Assembly (NCBI RefSeq): GCF_018139145.2
Contig: NC_059482.1
Location: 11,649,794 to 11,713,793, forward strand
DNA length: 64,000 nucleotides
DNA from: Gymnogyps californianus
Lineage: Eukaryota; Chordata; Aves; Accipitriformes; Cathartidae
Direction: 5' to 3'
Positions 47,166 through 57,215 of the stretch are shown here, one piece after another. The notes below the pieces were generated by a model. The model saw nothing but the letters and a program-made list of their open reading frames with translations. It did not search any database and had not been told where the DNA came from. Each line of letters begins with the position of its first letter. Position 1 is the stretch's first letter. The position numbers and the translations under genes are program-made.

Positions 47166-48149
47166 ATGGAGCAAGCCAACTTCTACGAGGTCGATTCCCG
47201 GCCCCCGATGAGCAGCGGCCAGCACCACCAGCTCCAGACTCCCCTGCCCGGCAACGCCTACAGCTACAGAGAGGCTCCCTCGGCGGCGGCACCTGCTGCG
47301 GGCGGCGCGGAGCTCGGCGACATCTGCGAGAACGAGAACTCTATCGACATCAGCGCCTACATCGACCCCGCCGCCTTCAACGACGAGTTCCTGGCCGACC
47401 TCTTCCAGCACAGCAAGCAGCAGCAGCAGGAGAAAGCCAAGGCCATCCTGGCCGGGGATTTCGACTTCCACAGCATGCATGGGGCCGGCGCCGCCGCCTC
47501 GGCGCCGGGGCACCAGCAGCAGCACCACCAGCAGCCGCTCTTCGGCTGCGTGGCCGGCTACATGGACGGCAAGCTCGACCCCCTCTACGAGCGCATCGCC
47601 GCGCCCGGCTTGCGGCCGCTGGTGATTAAGCAGGAGCCCCGCGAGGAAGAGGAGGTCAAGTCGGCGGCCCTGTCGGCCCTCTACCCCCACCACGCTCCGC
47701 AGCAGCACCCGTCCCACCTGCAGTACCAGATCGCCCACTGCGCCCAGACCACCATGCACCTCCAGCCCGGGCACCCCACGCCGCCCCCCACGCCCGTGCC
47801 CAGCCCGCACCACCCGCACCACCCGCACCCCCCCGGCGGCCTGCCCGCCGCCGGCGCCCTCAAGATGATGCCCGCGGACCACCGGAGCAAATCGAAAAAG
47901 ACAGTGGACAAGAACAGCAACGAGTACCGGGTGCGCCGGGAGCGCAACAACATCGCGGTGCGCAAGAGCCGGGACAAGGCCAAGCAGCGCAACGTGGAGA
48001 CGCAGCAGAAGGTGCTGGAGCTCACCACCGACAACGAGCGGCTGCGCAAGCGGGTGGAGCAGCTCACCCGGGAGCTGGAGACTCTGCGGGGCATCTTCAG
48101 GCAGCTGCCCGAGAGCTCGCTGGTGAAGGCCATGGGCAGCTGCGCCTAG
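47166..48149 (+). CDS. CEBPA: CCAAT/enhancer-binding protein alpha (C/EBP-alpha), p42
   Basis: This single-exon 327-codon gene encodes the bZIP activator that drives granulocyte, fat and liver differentiation. It begins [17 protein letters not shown]. The conserved activation box includes [19 protein letters not shown] (about residues 62-80). A second box contains [12 protein letters not shown] (131-142) and [15 protein letters not shown], with the sumoylation motif IKQE around lysine 155. A proline-threonine segment TPPPTP (about 205-210) matches the GSK3-type phosphorylation site. The basic region (about 245-275) includes [20 protein letters not shown] and is followed by zipper leucines at 286, 293, 300 and 307. 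At 327 residues it is near the chicken length (about 324) and shorter than human (358), which has Ala/Gly-rich loops missing here; Q-rich and His-Pro repeats occupy the linkers. The start is supported by the conserved MEQANFYE N-terminus and the uORF 7 nt before it. Confidence 0.98.
   Translation: MEQANFYEVDSRPPMSSGQHHQLQTPLPGNAYSYREAPSAAAPAAGGAELGDICENENSIDISAYIDPAAFNDEFLADLFQHSKQQQQEKAKAILAGDFDFHSMHGAGAAASAPGHQQQHHQQPLFGCVAGYMDGKLDPLYERIAAPGLRPLVIKQEPREEEEVKSAALSALYPHHAPQQHPSHLQYQIAHCAQTTMHLQPGHPTPPPTPVPSPHHPHHPHPPGGLPAAGALKMMPADHRSKSKKTVDKNSNEYRVRRERNNIAVRKSRDKAKQRNVETQQKVLELTTDNERLRKRVEQLTRELETLRGIFRQLPESSLVKAMGSCA
47475..48149 (+). CDS. CEBPA: C/EBP-alpha p30 isoform (internal start)
   Basis: The in-frame ATG at codon 104 ([16 protein letters not shown]) follows the first activation region, as does the p30 start of mammals. 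It would yield a 224-residue protein without the [10 protein letters not shown] box but with the second activation region and the whole bZIP domain. The initiation context has A at -3. The next ATG (47479) is out of frame. Use of this start depends on reinitiation after the uORF; the isoform is inferred from known CEBPA biology. Confidence 0.75.
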   Translation: MHGAGAAASAPGHQQQHHQQPLFGCVAGYMDGKLDPLYERIAAPGLRPLVIKQEPREEEEVKSAALSALYPHHAPQQHPSHLQYQIAHCAQTTMHLQPGHPTPPPTPVPSPHHPHHPHPPGGLPAAGALKMMPADHRSKSKKTVDKNSNEYRVRRERNNIAVRKSRDKAKQRNVETQQKVLELTTDNERLRKRVEQLTRELETLRGIFRQLPESSLVKAMGSCA

Positions 48150-48256
48150 CGCCGCGCCGCGCCGGGACTCGCGGGGCCGCCGCGCCCGGTGCCGGGCTGC
48201 CCTCGCTCACCTATAGATACTATACGTACCGGAGCGCTGCGATCGCAGATTGTTTC

Positions 48257-48269
48257 GGGGGGGGGGGGG
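48257..48269 (+). repeat. G13 homopolymer with following U-rich tract in CEBPA 3'UTR
   Basis: Thirteen G in a row, about 108 nt after the CEBPA stop, followed by GGTTGGG and long T runs up to 48320. It could fold as a G-quadruplex in RNA; a sequencing length error is also possible in such a run. Confidence 0.85.
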
Positions 48270-49638
48270 CGGTTGGGTTTTTTGGTTGTTTTTTTTTTTG
48301 TTTTGTTTGTTTGTTTTTTAACAATTAACGACCAATACAAGAAGCCAGGCAGCTGTAGTATTAAAAGGTTTGTGCCTTAGGGATGACACACGAATAAGCT
48401 GAAAACATGGTGGGTTTTATAAGGAGAAAGGCGAGGAGAAGGAAGAAATTAAAAAGCCCACGTGTCTACACAGGGTAAATAACAATAATAATAATAATAG
48501 TAATAAAGCACGCATAGCAATCCAGATGTGCCTTAGAAGCTGGCTGCAGGAACTCTGGGGCTATCTGTTCCCCCCAGCCTGGCAGGGCGTGAGGAAAAAG
48601 GGTGAGAGATGTGCAGGCTTGAGGGACGGGGTGTCTGGGGGTGCCGGCCAGGCCCCCCCCAGCTGGCCTGCGGTGCAGCAGGCAGGGGCAGCTGCGGGGA
48701 GGCCGGAGAGGAGAAGAGGGCTGAGGCTGAGAGACATGCAGTGCCAGACGCCCATTTGGAGCACTGAGGTGTGGGGCAGCTGCCGGACTGCTGCCAGGAC
48801 TGTCCCAGCCTGGCTGGGCTGCCTCTGCCGAGCCCTGTCCCCTGCCTTGGCTGGGAGCGGGGCAGGGGCCACCGCCGCTGCGGGACCAATGGACAGCCTG
48901 GGACTGATGGAGCAGCAGCTTGTGAGGGAGTGTGGTGAGCTCCCTCCATCAAAAGGAAGAGCTGCAGTGTCTTGTACTGTATGTCACGACGTGGTGAAGC
49001 ACAAATGAATAAATACCTATCGATGCGGGTATTTACTATGAACTTTCAGTGTATTTTGCTTTATTCCAGGACATTTAGCTCCTCTCCAAGTCTCTGTCTG
49101 TCCAAGCTGTGCCTCATGTAATGTGAAAGCCTTTCCGTGTATACTAGCTACACTTTATTTTTATTGCATTACTTAGATCTTTGCCATCACACGACTTTCT
49201 TATCTGGTGACAGAGACTATGCCCTTGTGCTGCAAAGTTATTTTATTATTTGTGTGGGTGGGTGGGTGAGTGTGAGCGTGTGTTGCCTTCTTCATGTTGT
49301 TCTGGGCTGGCAGCTGCCTCCCAACCCCAAGGCAGGGGTGCCTGGAAGGGGGCACGGGCCGTGGGGCTGCAGGACGCCTGCGGTGGGACGAGGAGGCTCG
49401 TCTGTGGTGCTGCAGCACCTTTGGACTCTGGAGCTTCTCCCAGGGCGAGAGAAAAATAAACAAACAAAAACAGGCCCCCTTCCAGGGAGTGCTGGTAGCC
49501 ATGCAGAGCGTTTCTTCCTCATGTCGTAGCTGCACAAGAATTTGTCCAGTTGAAGTAGTCACGATGGGAGAGGAGAACAAGGTGGAGACGTGAAGCTGTT
49601 TGAAAGCATGACAGTGGGAGTGCAGTGCTGGGGGCGTG

Positions 49639-49710
49639 TGTATGCGCGTGCTGTGTGCGTATGTGGTGTGTGTGTATGGGTATGTATACATGTATGTATA
49701 TGCACACACA
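49639..49710. repeat. TG/TATG-rich low-complexity tract
   Basis: Interrupted TG and TATG repeats ending in GCACACACA, within the probable CEBPA 3'UTR. Confidence 0.8.
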
Positions 49711-49786
49711 TTGGTGGGGTTTTTTTTGAATTTGGGGGGGTGGGAACTGCATATAAAGTTTGTCAGAAGTCCTGGTTACGTTCATA

Positions 49787-49792
49787 AATAAA
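49787..49792 (+). terminator. CEBPA: Best candidate distal CEBPA poly(A) signal
   Basis: AATAAA followed within about 25-30 nt by CTCTGTGTGTTTCC, a GT-rich downstream element. The proximal hexamers at 48502 and 49008 remain possible alternatives. Confidence 0.5.
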
Positions 49793-50049
49793 CAGCATAT
49801 ATTCTACCATAACGCCTCTCTGTGTGTTTCCAGTTCTTTTTCTGTAGCAGGAGTGCGAAAGCCCTCCTCTTCCTCTGGACCACGCATCCCGCTCTCTGCC
49901 GGCACCCGCTTGTCCTGCCAGGACTGGTGACCGAAACACCTTCGTGGAGCACAACTCCCTCGGTTTTGCCCCAGAGAAATAAACACACGGCTGCCTTTAA
50001 GAGAACGGCAATTTCCTAAATACTTGTGGTGTCAGATGTGTGCCTGTGA

Positions 50050-51070
50050 GTCACCCTTCGCTTCACCCTTCCACCCGCGCCGTGGCTGGGCCGGGGGCTC
50101 GTCCAGCCTGGGACGGGCCTGCCGCCTCTCCCTGCCGGGCTTCAGGACGCGGTGAAAGGCAGCCGGGAGGGACGAGGAAGGCGTCCGGGCGACGAGGACA
50201 CGCAGCCCACCGCACGCGTGCTCGGGGCCTGCCGCCGGCTGCCCCAGCCACGGGCCCCGTCCGGCCTGGCAGCCCGCCGCCCTGTCCCCGGGACGCCGTG
50301 GGTCTCCAGCGGGGCGCAGGGGACAAGCTGTCGCCCAGGGCACGGCGGGGGCTTGCGAAAGCAGGCCGCGGGCAGGGCCAGGCCCCGCTCGCCCGTCAGC
50401 GCGGCCGCTGCCCGTCCCTTCCCGGCGAGACGCGGCCCGGGCCCCTCCCCTCCCCCGGGGAGTTTCGCCCCGGCCGGGTCGGGCCCACAGACACCGCCCC
50501 GGGGCTCTCCGGTGTCGGCGGGACGTGGGGGACGGTGCGGGCTCTGGGGGGCACCGGCGCCGGCTCCGACCGGGCCCCTCCGCGCGGACAGCGGCTGCTC
50601 CGGCCGGGTCCCGGCGCTGCGCGCAACAAGCCCGCACCGCCGCGCGCGCCGATCGGCCCCGCCGGGGGCTCCCGCCCCGCCCCGCCCCGCCCTGCCCTCC
50701 CCGGGGCCGGGGCCAGCGGCGCGCGGAGGGGAGGTGGCGCGAGGCCCGGCGGCGATAGGGCCCCGCGCCGTGAGGCGGGAAGGGGCGGCCGTGAGGGAGA
50801 AGGCGGCTCCGGCCGGGCCGTCCCGGAGCTGCCCCGTGGCGGCGGCCGGCCCTGAGGTGAAGTAACGCCCGGCCCGGCCCGGCCTGTGGCGCGGTGCCTG
50901 GCCGTCGTGTGGGGAGGTCTGCGGGGCCCCCGCTCGCCGCCCGTCCTCCCCTCCGCCGGGGCTTCGGGCCTGGGCGCCGCCTGCCCGGCGGATCGGCGGC
51001 CGGCCCGCGGCGGGGCTGGGGCTGCGCCTCAGGCGTGTGAGGAAAAGCTGCCCCGGGTCCCGTCCCCTTC
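50050..51070. promoter_or_regulatory. Orphan CpG island downstream of CEBPA
   Basis: About 1 kb of very GC- and CpG-rich sequence begins 1.9 kb after the CEBPA stop, separated from the CEBPA island by about 1.8 kb of ordinary DNA. Long open frames on both strands reflect composition and have no recognisable domain. A donor-like CCTGAG|GTGAAG at 50856-50857 lies on the plus strand. It could be a promoter of a non-coding transcript or an enhancer-type island. I cannot assign a gene. Confidence 0.75.
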
Positions 51071-51782
51071 AGCAGCACCTGTGTCCACCTTTTCCCAGGG
51101 AGGGTGATCCACCCAGGAGAACTGAGCTCCGCATCACTCACTGCCCCCACGGTGTGTCCAGCGTGGCACATCAACAGCAGAAATTAAACACCCCAAAGAG
51201 AGATTTGGACCCACAGGTGCCTGACCCGGTGATGCCCAGGCCATGAGGCAGGCCATGTCCTCATAAGGACTCCCAAAGCACCTCAGCCTGGTGCAGGTGC
51301 AGCTGTGTGACTCCTGCTCGGCCCCCTGGGCTGGCAGCTGCCCCACCACACGGTCAGTGGGGGCAGCTCTGAGGGTGCCCAGGGGCTTTGCCTCTTCCTG
51401 GCGGGGTTCGTGCCAGTCTGCGGAGTGGAGGAAAGGTAAGGCTGCTCGTCCAAAATCCACCGTGACAGTCGGTGTGCAAGCATTTGCTGCTTGAGATGGG
51501 TAAAAGATGAGTGCGGATCAGGATTAAGGATTTTATCTTTCAGTTAGGTGTAAATTGGGGGATTTAGAGCTGGTAATTTTCCAAGGGAAGAGTTAAGTTC
51601 TAGTGGTGTTGGGCGAAAATAATGACTTTTACTTGTGCTTCCTTCCTCCCCCAGCCCTGCAGAGCTGTACTCCTGTCGGGTATGATGTGCCTTACTGAGC
51701 AATGCTGTCCAACGTGTAAAGTGGGGAAACGCTGTTATCATTTGAGCAAAGATTATTGCAGGGTATATGTGGGAGGGACTGT
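51071..51782. other. Intergenic DNA after the orphan CpG island
   Basis: Composition returns to normal; no gene, RNA or recognisable repeat is visible. Confidence 0.5.
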
Positions 51783-51850
51783 AATCTAGTGGTTAGAGCA
51801 TGGGAATACAGTCTTGGTCGTTTGAGTTATGTTCTGAACTGTGACTCACC
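51783..51850 (+). repeat. tRNA-derived ancient SINE head (MIR-like)
   Basis: CTAGTGGTTAGAGCATGGG resembles the pol III A box of MIR/amniote tRNA-SINEs (TAGTGGTTAAGAGCA), and GGTCGTTTGAGTTATG resembles a decayed B box at the right spacing. It runs into a (GT)n repeat. Confidence 0.5.
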
Positions 51851-51869
51851 GTGTGTGTGTGTGTGTGTG
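51851..51869. repeat. (GT)n microsatellite
   Basis: About nine uninterrupted GT units directly following the SINE-like sequence. Confidence 0.95.
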
Positions 51870-51968
51870 GTTTCAGCAACTCATTTATGGTCTCAGACAA
51901 AGCAGATTTTTCCATTAATTTAAATGAACTGTAGATTAAACAGGGCTTCAGTGGCAGAAGAATCAACC

Positions 51969-51980
51969 ATTCTATGATTC
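51969..51980 (+). repeat. CR1 terminal-repeat-like ATTCTATGATTC
   Basis: ATTCTATGATTC matches the 8-bp (ATTCTATG)n end repeat typical of avian CR1 elements. The sequence to its left does not look like a CR1 body, so this is a minimal remnant or chance. Confidence 0.35.
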
Positions 51981-52074
51981 AAAATTAAGATCACCTATCT
52001 ACCACATAGGTGTTTCAATAGTTATATAAACACAGCATGCCCTGGAATATTACGAAGAGTGAATTATTGATAGC

Positions 52075-52445
52075 AGAAAAGTGTTTAGAGACACTGCCTT
52101 AAACACAGTGCCAAAGCGAGCAGCATTCCCTAATCCTAACCCTAACTGTAGGCTGAGCCTTCGACAAGGCCCCCAGCTGTGGCCTAGACAAGAAAGTTCT
52201 CACAGCACGGCGCTCTTTGCAGCCTCTTTGTGCTCTTTGCAGCCCGTGTTTTGCTTTGGCAGCCCCCTTGCAGCCCTCCCCAGCTGCAGCTCTGCATTTT
52301 CTCTTCCTCTCAAACTGAACCCTTACCCCGGCACACGGCTGAGCCTTCGACAAGTCCCTAAGTCATTGCCCAGATGAAAAAGTTCTCACAGCAGCGTGTT
52401 CAGGGATGTTTGCCTTAACACCAGGGTCAAAGCGAGCAGTACTGC
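52075..52445. repeat. Duplicated modules with telomere-like hexamers
   Basis: A 57-bp module (52151-52207) recurs at 52337-52393, identical over GGCTGAGCCTTCGACAAG and AAGTTCTCACAGCA. A 28-bp module (52096-52123) recurs at 52412-52439, sharing CAAAGCGAGCAG. Between the first pair lies CCCTAA-TCCTAA-CCCTAA (52128-52145). The two module pairs have different offsets (186 and 316 bp), so this is a scrambled rather than a simple tandem array. I do not recognise the family. Confidence 0.75.
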
Positions 52446-52549
52446 AACGCTCTGGTCTCATGCGTGACCCCATGCCTTGCCTGTTTCAGCAGTATTTAGG
52501 CACGCATTATAAACGCTGGGTGGTGGAAAGGATTTTTGTGCACTGTCTA

Positions 52550-52625
52550 CTCCAAATATCACAGGACAGCTGGAGCTGGAAGGGACCTCTGGCGATCATC
52601 TAGTCCAGCACGCTCATGTGAAAAC
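52550..52625 (-). mobile_element. CR1 LINE 3'-end fragment
   Basis: AGCTGGAAGGGACCTCTGG followed by GATCATCTAGTCCAGCA is the antisense CR1 signature (GGTTGGAAGGGACCTxTxGAGATCATCTAGTCCA). The element is in minus orientation and severely 5'-truncated at about 52625. Confidence 0.85.
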
Positions 52626-52639
52626 AGCTGCCAGTCCAC

Positions 52640-53849
52640 ACTGCTGCAGAAGAGGATGGCAGGCGGCGGCTGCACTGCTGCAGTGTGCCGTGGATGCAGC
52701 AGGTAAAAGTGTGGCAGGACTGTGGGTGGGGGCTGGCCTCACACATGGCATTCCCACTCATCTCCCCACACACATGCTCCCTGCACCAAGACTATTTATC
52801 CTGGCTTGGGCAAGGGCTTGAGCAGCTCCAGCGCTGGGCGGGGTGCCGTGGGTGTGTATATACTCGGCGGCATTTGTCTTCACGACCGCGGGGTGGCTTT
52901 TTGAAAGTTTCCCACCAAGCCTGTTCCTTTTATACGCAGCACTGCTGCGATGCTGCCAGAGTCTGCCCGTCCTGCCACACAAGTGTGGCTGTGCAGTCCT
53001 TCCTTCTCCACCCCTCACCCTTGCCAGTCCCAGACATGGAGTTGGGGACATGGAGGGGGTGGGACATGGGAGTGGGCAGTGACTGAGAGGCCGAGCGAGT
53101 AATCACATGTTGGGGAGGAAGGGAGTAGTTGTCTGCTGGCACTGTGTACAGAGTTGAGAGATGGCTCACGACCATAGCGAAGTCCTGCTGCAGGTTGGGG
53201 GTGGCAGAGGAATGTCAAGATTGCTCAGTGGTTTATTTTTTTTCCGCTGCGACGGGTGAATTGCCCCTGAGGACCTTGCCTCATCCACCTGCTTCAGGGG
53301 GTTGGAGGATAGGAACAGTTTTTCGAGTGCTCCACACGAATTTCCACACTGAAGGGGGGTGGTGGAAGATGCTTTGCTGTTAGGAGAAAGCAGGTGCTTC
53401 TCAGTGCTTTGTGCTTATTGGTTTGAATTTACTGGTTGAATTGGGTTTTACCCAATTCAGTGGTGAAAAGAATGGCAAATATCTAGCTGAGTAAAGGGTG
53501 GAGGAACAGACCCACTGTCCTCTCTTGGTATAATAGATTAAGTAAAAAATAATGTTTTATACATTGACGTCTCTGGTTCTGGGCGTCTCTTTCTTCCCCT
53601 GTGATGAAAGCCGTGTTTATACAAGTGAAATCGCATACAAACACACACCTTGCATGGAAATATCTGTGTTTCAGTGTGATTTGCTGTATCATATCTGAGG
53701 TAACTGCATTTTAAAGCTGAGGCAACACTTAGTAATAATAAGCATATCACAAGAAACTTCAGAAGAATCAGAAAGTTTGTTCGGATAATTCCTTCCAGCC
53801 AATATTATATTATTAAATTTTTTTTATGGTACTATTTAGTATCTCAAAC
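52640..53849. other. Intergenic DNA
   Basis: No recognisable gene or RNA. Short open frames on both strands (for example 52685-53086) show no known domain. Confidence 0.5.
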
Positions 53850-53935
53850 TTAGGCTATGGATCCAAAGAGAGAAAGTCAGCCCTTGTCCCGAAGAGTTTA
53901 CAACTCTGGTGGAAAATCAGCATGTGCTCATAGTT
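53850..53935. repeat. Ancient amniote interspersed repeat fragment
   Basis: CCCTTGTCCCGAAGAGTTTACAACTCTGG matches the ancient-repeat words GTCCCTGCCCCGAAGAGCTTACAATCTAA known from reptiles and birds. It is diverged; family not named with confidence. Confidence 0.5.
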
Positions 53936-54504
53936 TACTGAGCACCTGTATGTCCAGAGTAACCCAGTTCTATGTAGGTAGCCTGAAACAAAAATCAGCT
54001 CTTTGGAATACAGATTTTTTTATGTCATTTCCATTATCAGGTTTCTCCTCAAGCCGTCCTGGTGGGGTAAAGGCAGTGTGTTTACACTACCTTGCCTCCC
54101 AAGTACTTTGCTAGAGACTTCCGCAAACTCCCTCTCTATGCAGGAGCAATGAGCTGATGTCTTAAGGGCTATGTGAGTATACCTCTTTAATTGGAAGGGA
54201 ATCCTCACAAAAGGGAATCCGATTCATTTACTCTAAATATTTAAGTGCAATTTTCTTAGTTTAACACCATCCTATTTTACTGCAGTATTGCATCTTGCCT
54301 CTGAAATTAATAGTTAACCACGGAGAAAGACAGGTCTGGCGGAATGGAAATCAGGCATTTTATTATCCCATGAGTCACATACATGCAGAGAACCAAACAA
54401 GTGTCAGCCAATGGCTTTGAGCCCAAAATATGTCAAAGAGGAGATGTGTATCTTCATTTATATTAAGCAGATAGAAAGCTTGTTGCCGTTCCCATTAAAT
54501 AGGT

Positions 54505-54548
54505 TGGAGTTCTGCCACTGACTTCAGTGGGAACAGGATTGGGCCCAT
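54505..54548. repeat. Ancient CR1/L3-type repeat fragment
   Basis: GCCACTGACTTCAGTGGGAACAGGATTGGGCCC is a well preserved copy of the amniote repeat segment CATTGACTTCAATGGGAGCAGGATCGGGCCC. Confidence 0.6.
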
Positions 54549-54905
54549 GCGGTGGGAGCTGGCTCTGGTTACCTGCACTGACTGTATTTTCTGTGCAGCA
54601 GGGCAACTTCTTACATTTTAACAACAGTTCCTAGTCAACAGAGAGATTCAAGACCTCCCCTAGTTTTAGGCATTACTCCTTCCTTTATTAGTTTGATGAC
54701 TTGACTTCTCCTTCGAAATGTGAGGATGCTTGGTAGCAGGCAGCAATGGATGCTTTTCTGAGTGCAGCTTTACTGAGAGTCAGTAGCAAGTGCCTGTGGA
54801 GAGGTATTAGCACAGCACCTTTTCTGAGCAGGGTTTTGTGATTTCTAATTATTTACATTTAAAATAAAGAACCACAGTTAGGAATTAACCCTACTTTAGG
54901 CATTC

Positions 54906-54950
54906 AAACCACTTTCTCTGGCAAAATCCCACTGGAGTCAGGGAAAGTCT
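54906..54950. repeat. Ancient CR1/L3-type repeat fragment
   Basis: AAATCCCACTGGAGTCAGGGA followed by AGTCTTGGCTGAATAA matches CTCCCACTGAAGTCAATGGGAGTCTTGCCTGAATAA. It lies about 400 bp from the copy at 54505 and in the other relative orientation of the palindrome-like core. Confidence 0.6.
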
Positions 54951-55722
54951 TGGCTGAATAAATGCCTCAAAATGTTTCAGACTTTCTTGAATACTGGGGA
55001 ACTTTTGTACCTCAGTTTTCTCACTCTGGGTATTCCCTCCACAGCTTCTAATGCATCTGGCTGTAAACCTGCCTCAAGAACCAAATAAATCTTGGGCTGC
55101 TGATATGTATTGGATCCACCGTGTGATTTGTACTGAAGTCCCTCAGGGAGAGGAGAAGATGCGAAGGATAACCAGTAAGTACACCCAAACCAGCAACTGT
55201 GAGATCAGGGCTGAATGCCTAACCTGCTGTTGGTCACTAAGTATCACGTATTCTAGCTTTTATATACAATCTTATAGTCATCTCTATCACATATACATTT
55301 TACTTTCATTATGTTGTCATTTATACTTTAGGTTTTAATTTGCTTCGGTGGAACCAAGTTCAGTTTGGTGGACTGGGAATGTATATTCACTAACTTTTTA
55401 AAAGTTATTTTCACATTTTTATTGACATGCCAGTTCAGTTAAAACCCTGATGACAGAGTCAGGCTGAAATGAGTGTCTGTTGTTGATTCATAATTGTGCA
55501 AATTAGCATTTAGACTTCTCATAAAATAATATAAAATTTGGAAGGCTGTGTGCCAGTGCTGCTTGCTTCATTCCAGTCAGCAACCCTCCTGTGTTTACTG
55601 GAACTCATGTTAAATATCAAAAGAATGGGATTGCCAGGGTTTTCATACCAAAAATTTCTTGACCTATCTTATTATTGGTTACAGAATTGGTTTATTCCAG
55701 TTGTTTCTGGAGGCGAGGGGGG

Positions 55723-55762
55723 TTGCTATTGACTGCAATAAAACTAGGATTTAATTCCCTAG
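55723..55762. repeat. Ancient CR1/L3-type repeat fragment
   Basis: TGCTATTGACTGCAATAAAACTAGGATTTAATTCCC follows the pattern CATTGACTTCAATGGGACTAGGATTxAGCCC. Confidence 0.45.
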
Positions 55763-56480
55763 ACTGCAGTTTTAAGAATAGCACTGTATTATTTGGCTTG
55801 CTAAGTGAGGAATGTATATAATAACTGTATTGGCAACATTTATTTGAAAAAGTCAGTATATGATTACCACATGAAAGCATCAAGTTCTGATTTTAAGTGA
55901 ACATGTAGGTAAAGTAAATAAATAAAGCTCTAGGTATACTACTTTATATTTGCATTGTGAGCAATAACATTTGCAAATATCACATCAAGAATTCTGAGTT
56001 GATAAAACCAATTGAAAGGCGGCCTTTGCTAAGGCAAATTCCAAGTGCATATTTCACGAGACCCATAACAATATATAGGTCATTATATAATATGTGAAGA
56101 ATGTCATTCACATTTTTAATTTAGCTCATGTAATTTATTTTGTAATTTGATTACCAAGTGGTGTAGGAAGTCCGATTTTTTAGCTATCAGTAATATAACT
56201 GTAACTTTTATTAGCTCATCAATGTAAGGATGATTTCCTTAGAATTTTAAACAGTGGCAGATGTTTCTTGACATGACTGGTGTTCGTCATGACTTTTATT
56301 CAGTAGCTGGATATATTCCTCAGTGTTACATCAGTGACCCGGATTATCCCTGCAAGAGCTCATGAGCAACTGGCTGAGAGAGAGAGTTTTCATGTATTCA
56401 TTTAATCGAGTGAAATTTACTCTTCCCCTTTCAGTAGCCGATAGGAGAAGATTTCAAGTAATGAAAACATTTTAGGGCTC

Positions 56481-56526
56481 AGCTGAACAGTATATATTGT
56501 GGTAGCTGAACAGTATATGTTGTGGT
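56481..56526. repeat. 23-bp tandem duplication
   Basis: Two adjacent 23-bp units (56481-56503 and 56504-56526) beginning AGCTGAACAGTATAT differ at one position (A/G). Confidence 0.95.
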
Positions 56527-57157
56527 ATTTGTATTTCATGCTTATAACTGAGCAATGGTTTTTAAAGGCTTACATACTTCTGTGCAAGATGCCTGCTGCA
56601 TGCCCGATATGGATTACAGGTGTCTTTTCATTGGTTTCGCTGAGCATTACTGATTGACTCAGGGGGAGCTTCCTGGAAGGACACTGAGTTGTGTCTACCT
56701 TTTCTTTCTTGGGTACGCTGCTAATAGGGAGAAAGTTTACATATTCAAGTGGCTGCTCTTCCCTTTGCCAATCATGCAGTTGACAGTGATAGAAGCTCAG
56801 CTGGTGTCCTAGCTCTGCTTGTTCATGCTGCAGCAGGCACTGTGCTCTGAACTGAGGAAACAGGGCTGAACAAACGAGCACAGTGAGAATCTGACATGAG
56901 CCTAGCAATGCTGTCTCCAGTGCTGCCGTGTGTGTAAAACATATGGGAACAAGAGAGCAGGTTTCCCTTTGTGAGCATGGTGCTACAGCACAGGTCATTG
57001 CAGGCCAGCTACAGGCAGCCACCAGTGAGCAGAAGCATAAACAAGGCCATTGGACATAAGGAGGGATGTATTTGGAAGAAAATGTGATACTGAGGGAAAG
57101 TTAGAGAAGAGAGAAGGAAAAAAGCTGCAGTTAGGATGTAGAAGTGAGGATATTTAG

Positions 57158-57215
57158 AGTTTGATTCTGCCAGTGGCAAAATTTGCATTGAGTTTAACTG
57201 GATTGGGAGCAAACG
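57158..57215. repeat. Ancient CR1/L3-type repeat fragment
   Basis: TTGATTCTGCCAGTGGCAAAATTTGC then TTGAGTTTAACTGGATTGGGAG keeps the order of the 3' words (TTGATCCTGCA ... TTGACTTCAATGG-ATTGGGAG) of this repeat type. Confidence 0.4.

Larger units (their letters stand above)
45590..48210. promoter_or_regulatory. CpG island covering the CEBPA promoter and gene
   Basis: GC and CpG density are very high from about 45590 through the whole CEBPA CDS to about 48210. The long antisense and out-of-frame open frames within it (for example 45938-46852 and 47136-47882 on the minus strand) are products of GC-rich composition. A minus-strand donor-like site, CCAG|GTAAC at 45754-45746, might serve a divergent transcript. 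Confidence 0.85.
48150..49810 (+). other. CEBPA: CEBPA 3'UTR (extent uncertain)
   Basis: Canonical hexamers follow the stop at 48502-48507, 49008-49013, 49787-49792 and 49978-49983. The one at 49787 is followed at about 25 nt by a GT-rich element (CTCTGTGTGTTTCC) and seems the best distal end. The 3'UTR contains a G13 run at 48257-48269 followed by U-rich sequence, an ATA repeat and TG-rich sequence at 49639-49710. Confidence 0.55.

Noticed and set aside
47136..47882. 248-codon antisense frame over CEBPA and the 156-codon alternative frame at 47159-47629
   Set aside because: These are shadows of the GC-rich CEBPA coding frame; third-position GC removes stops in other frames.
50032..51174. 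380-codon minus-strand frame and 237-271-codon plus-strand frames in the orphan CpG island
   Set aside because: Compositional artefacts with Arg/Pro/Gly/Ala repeats and no recognisable domain; not reported as genes.
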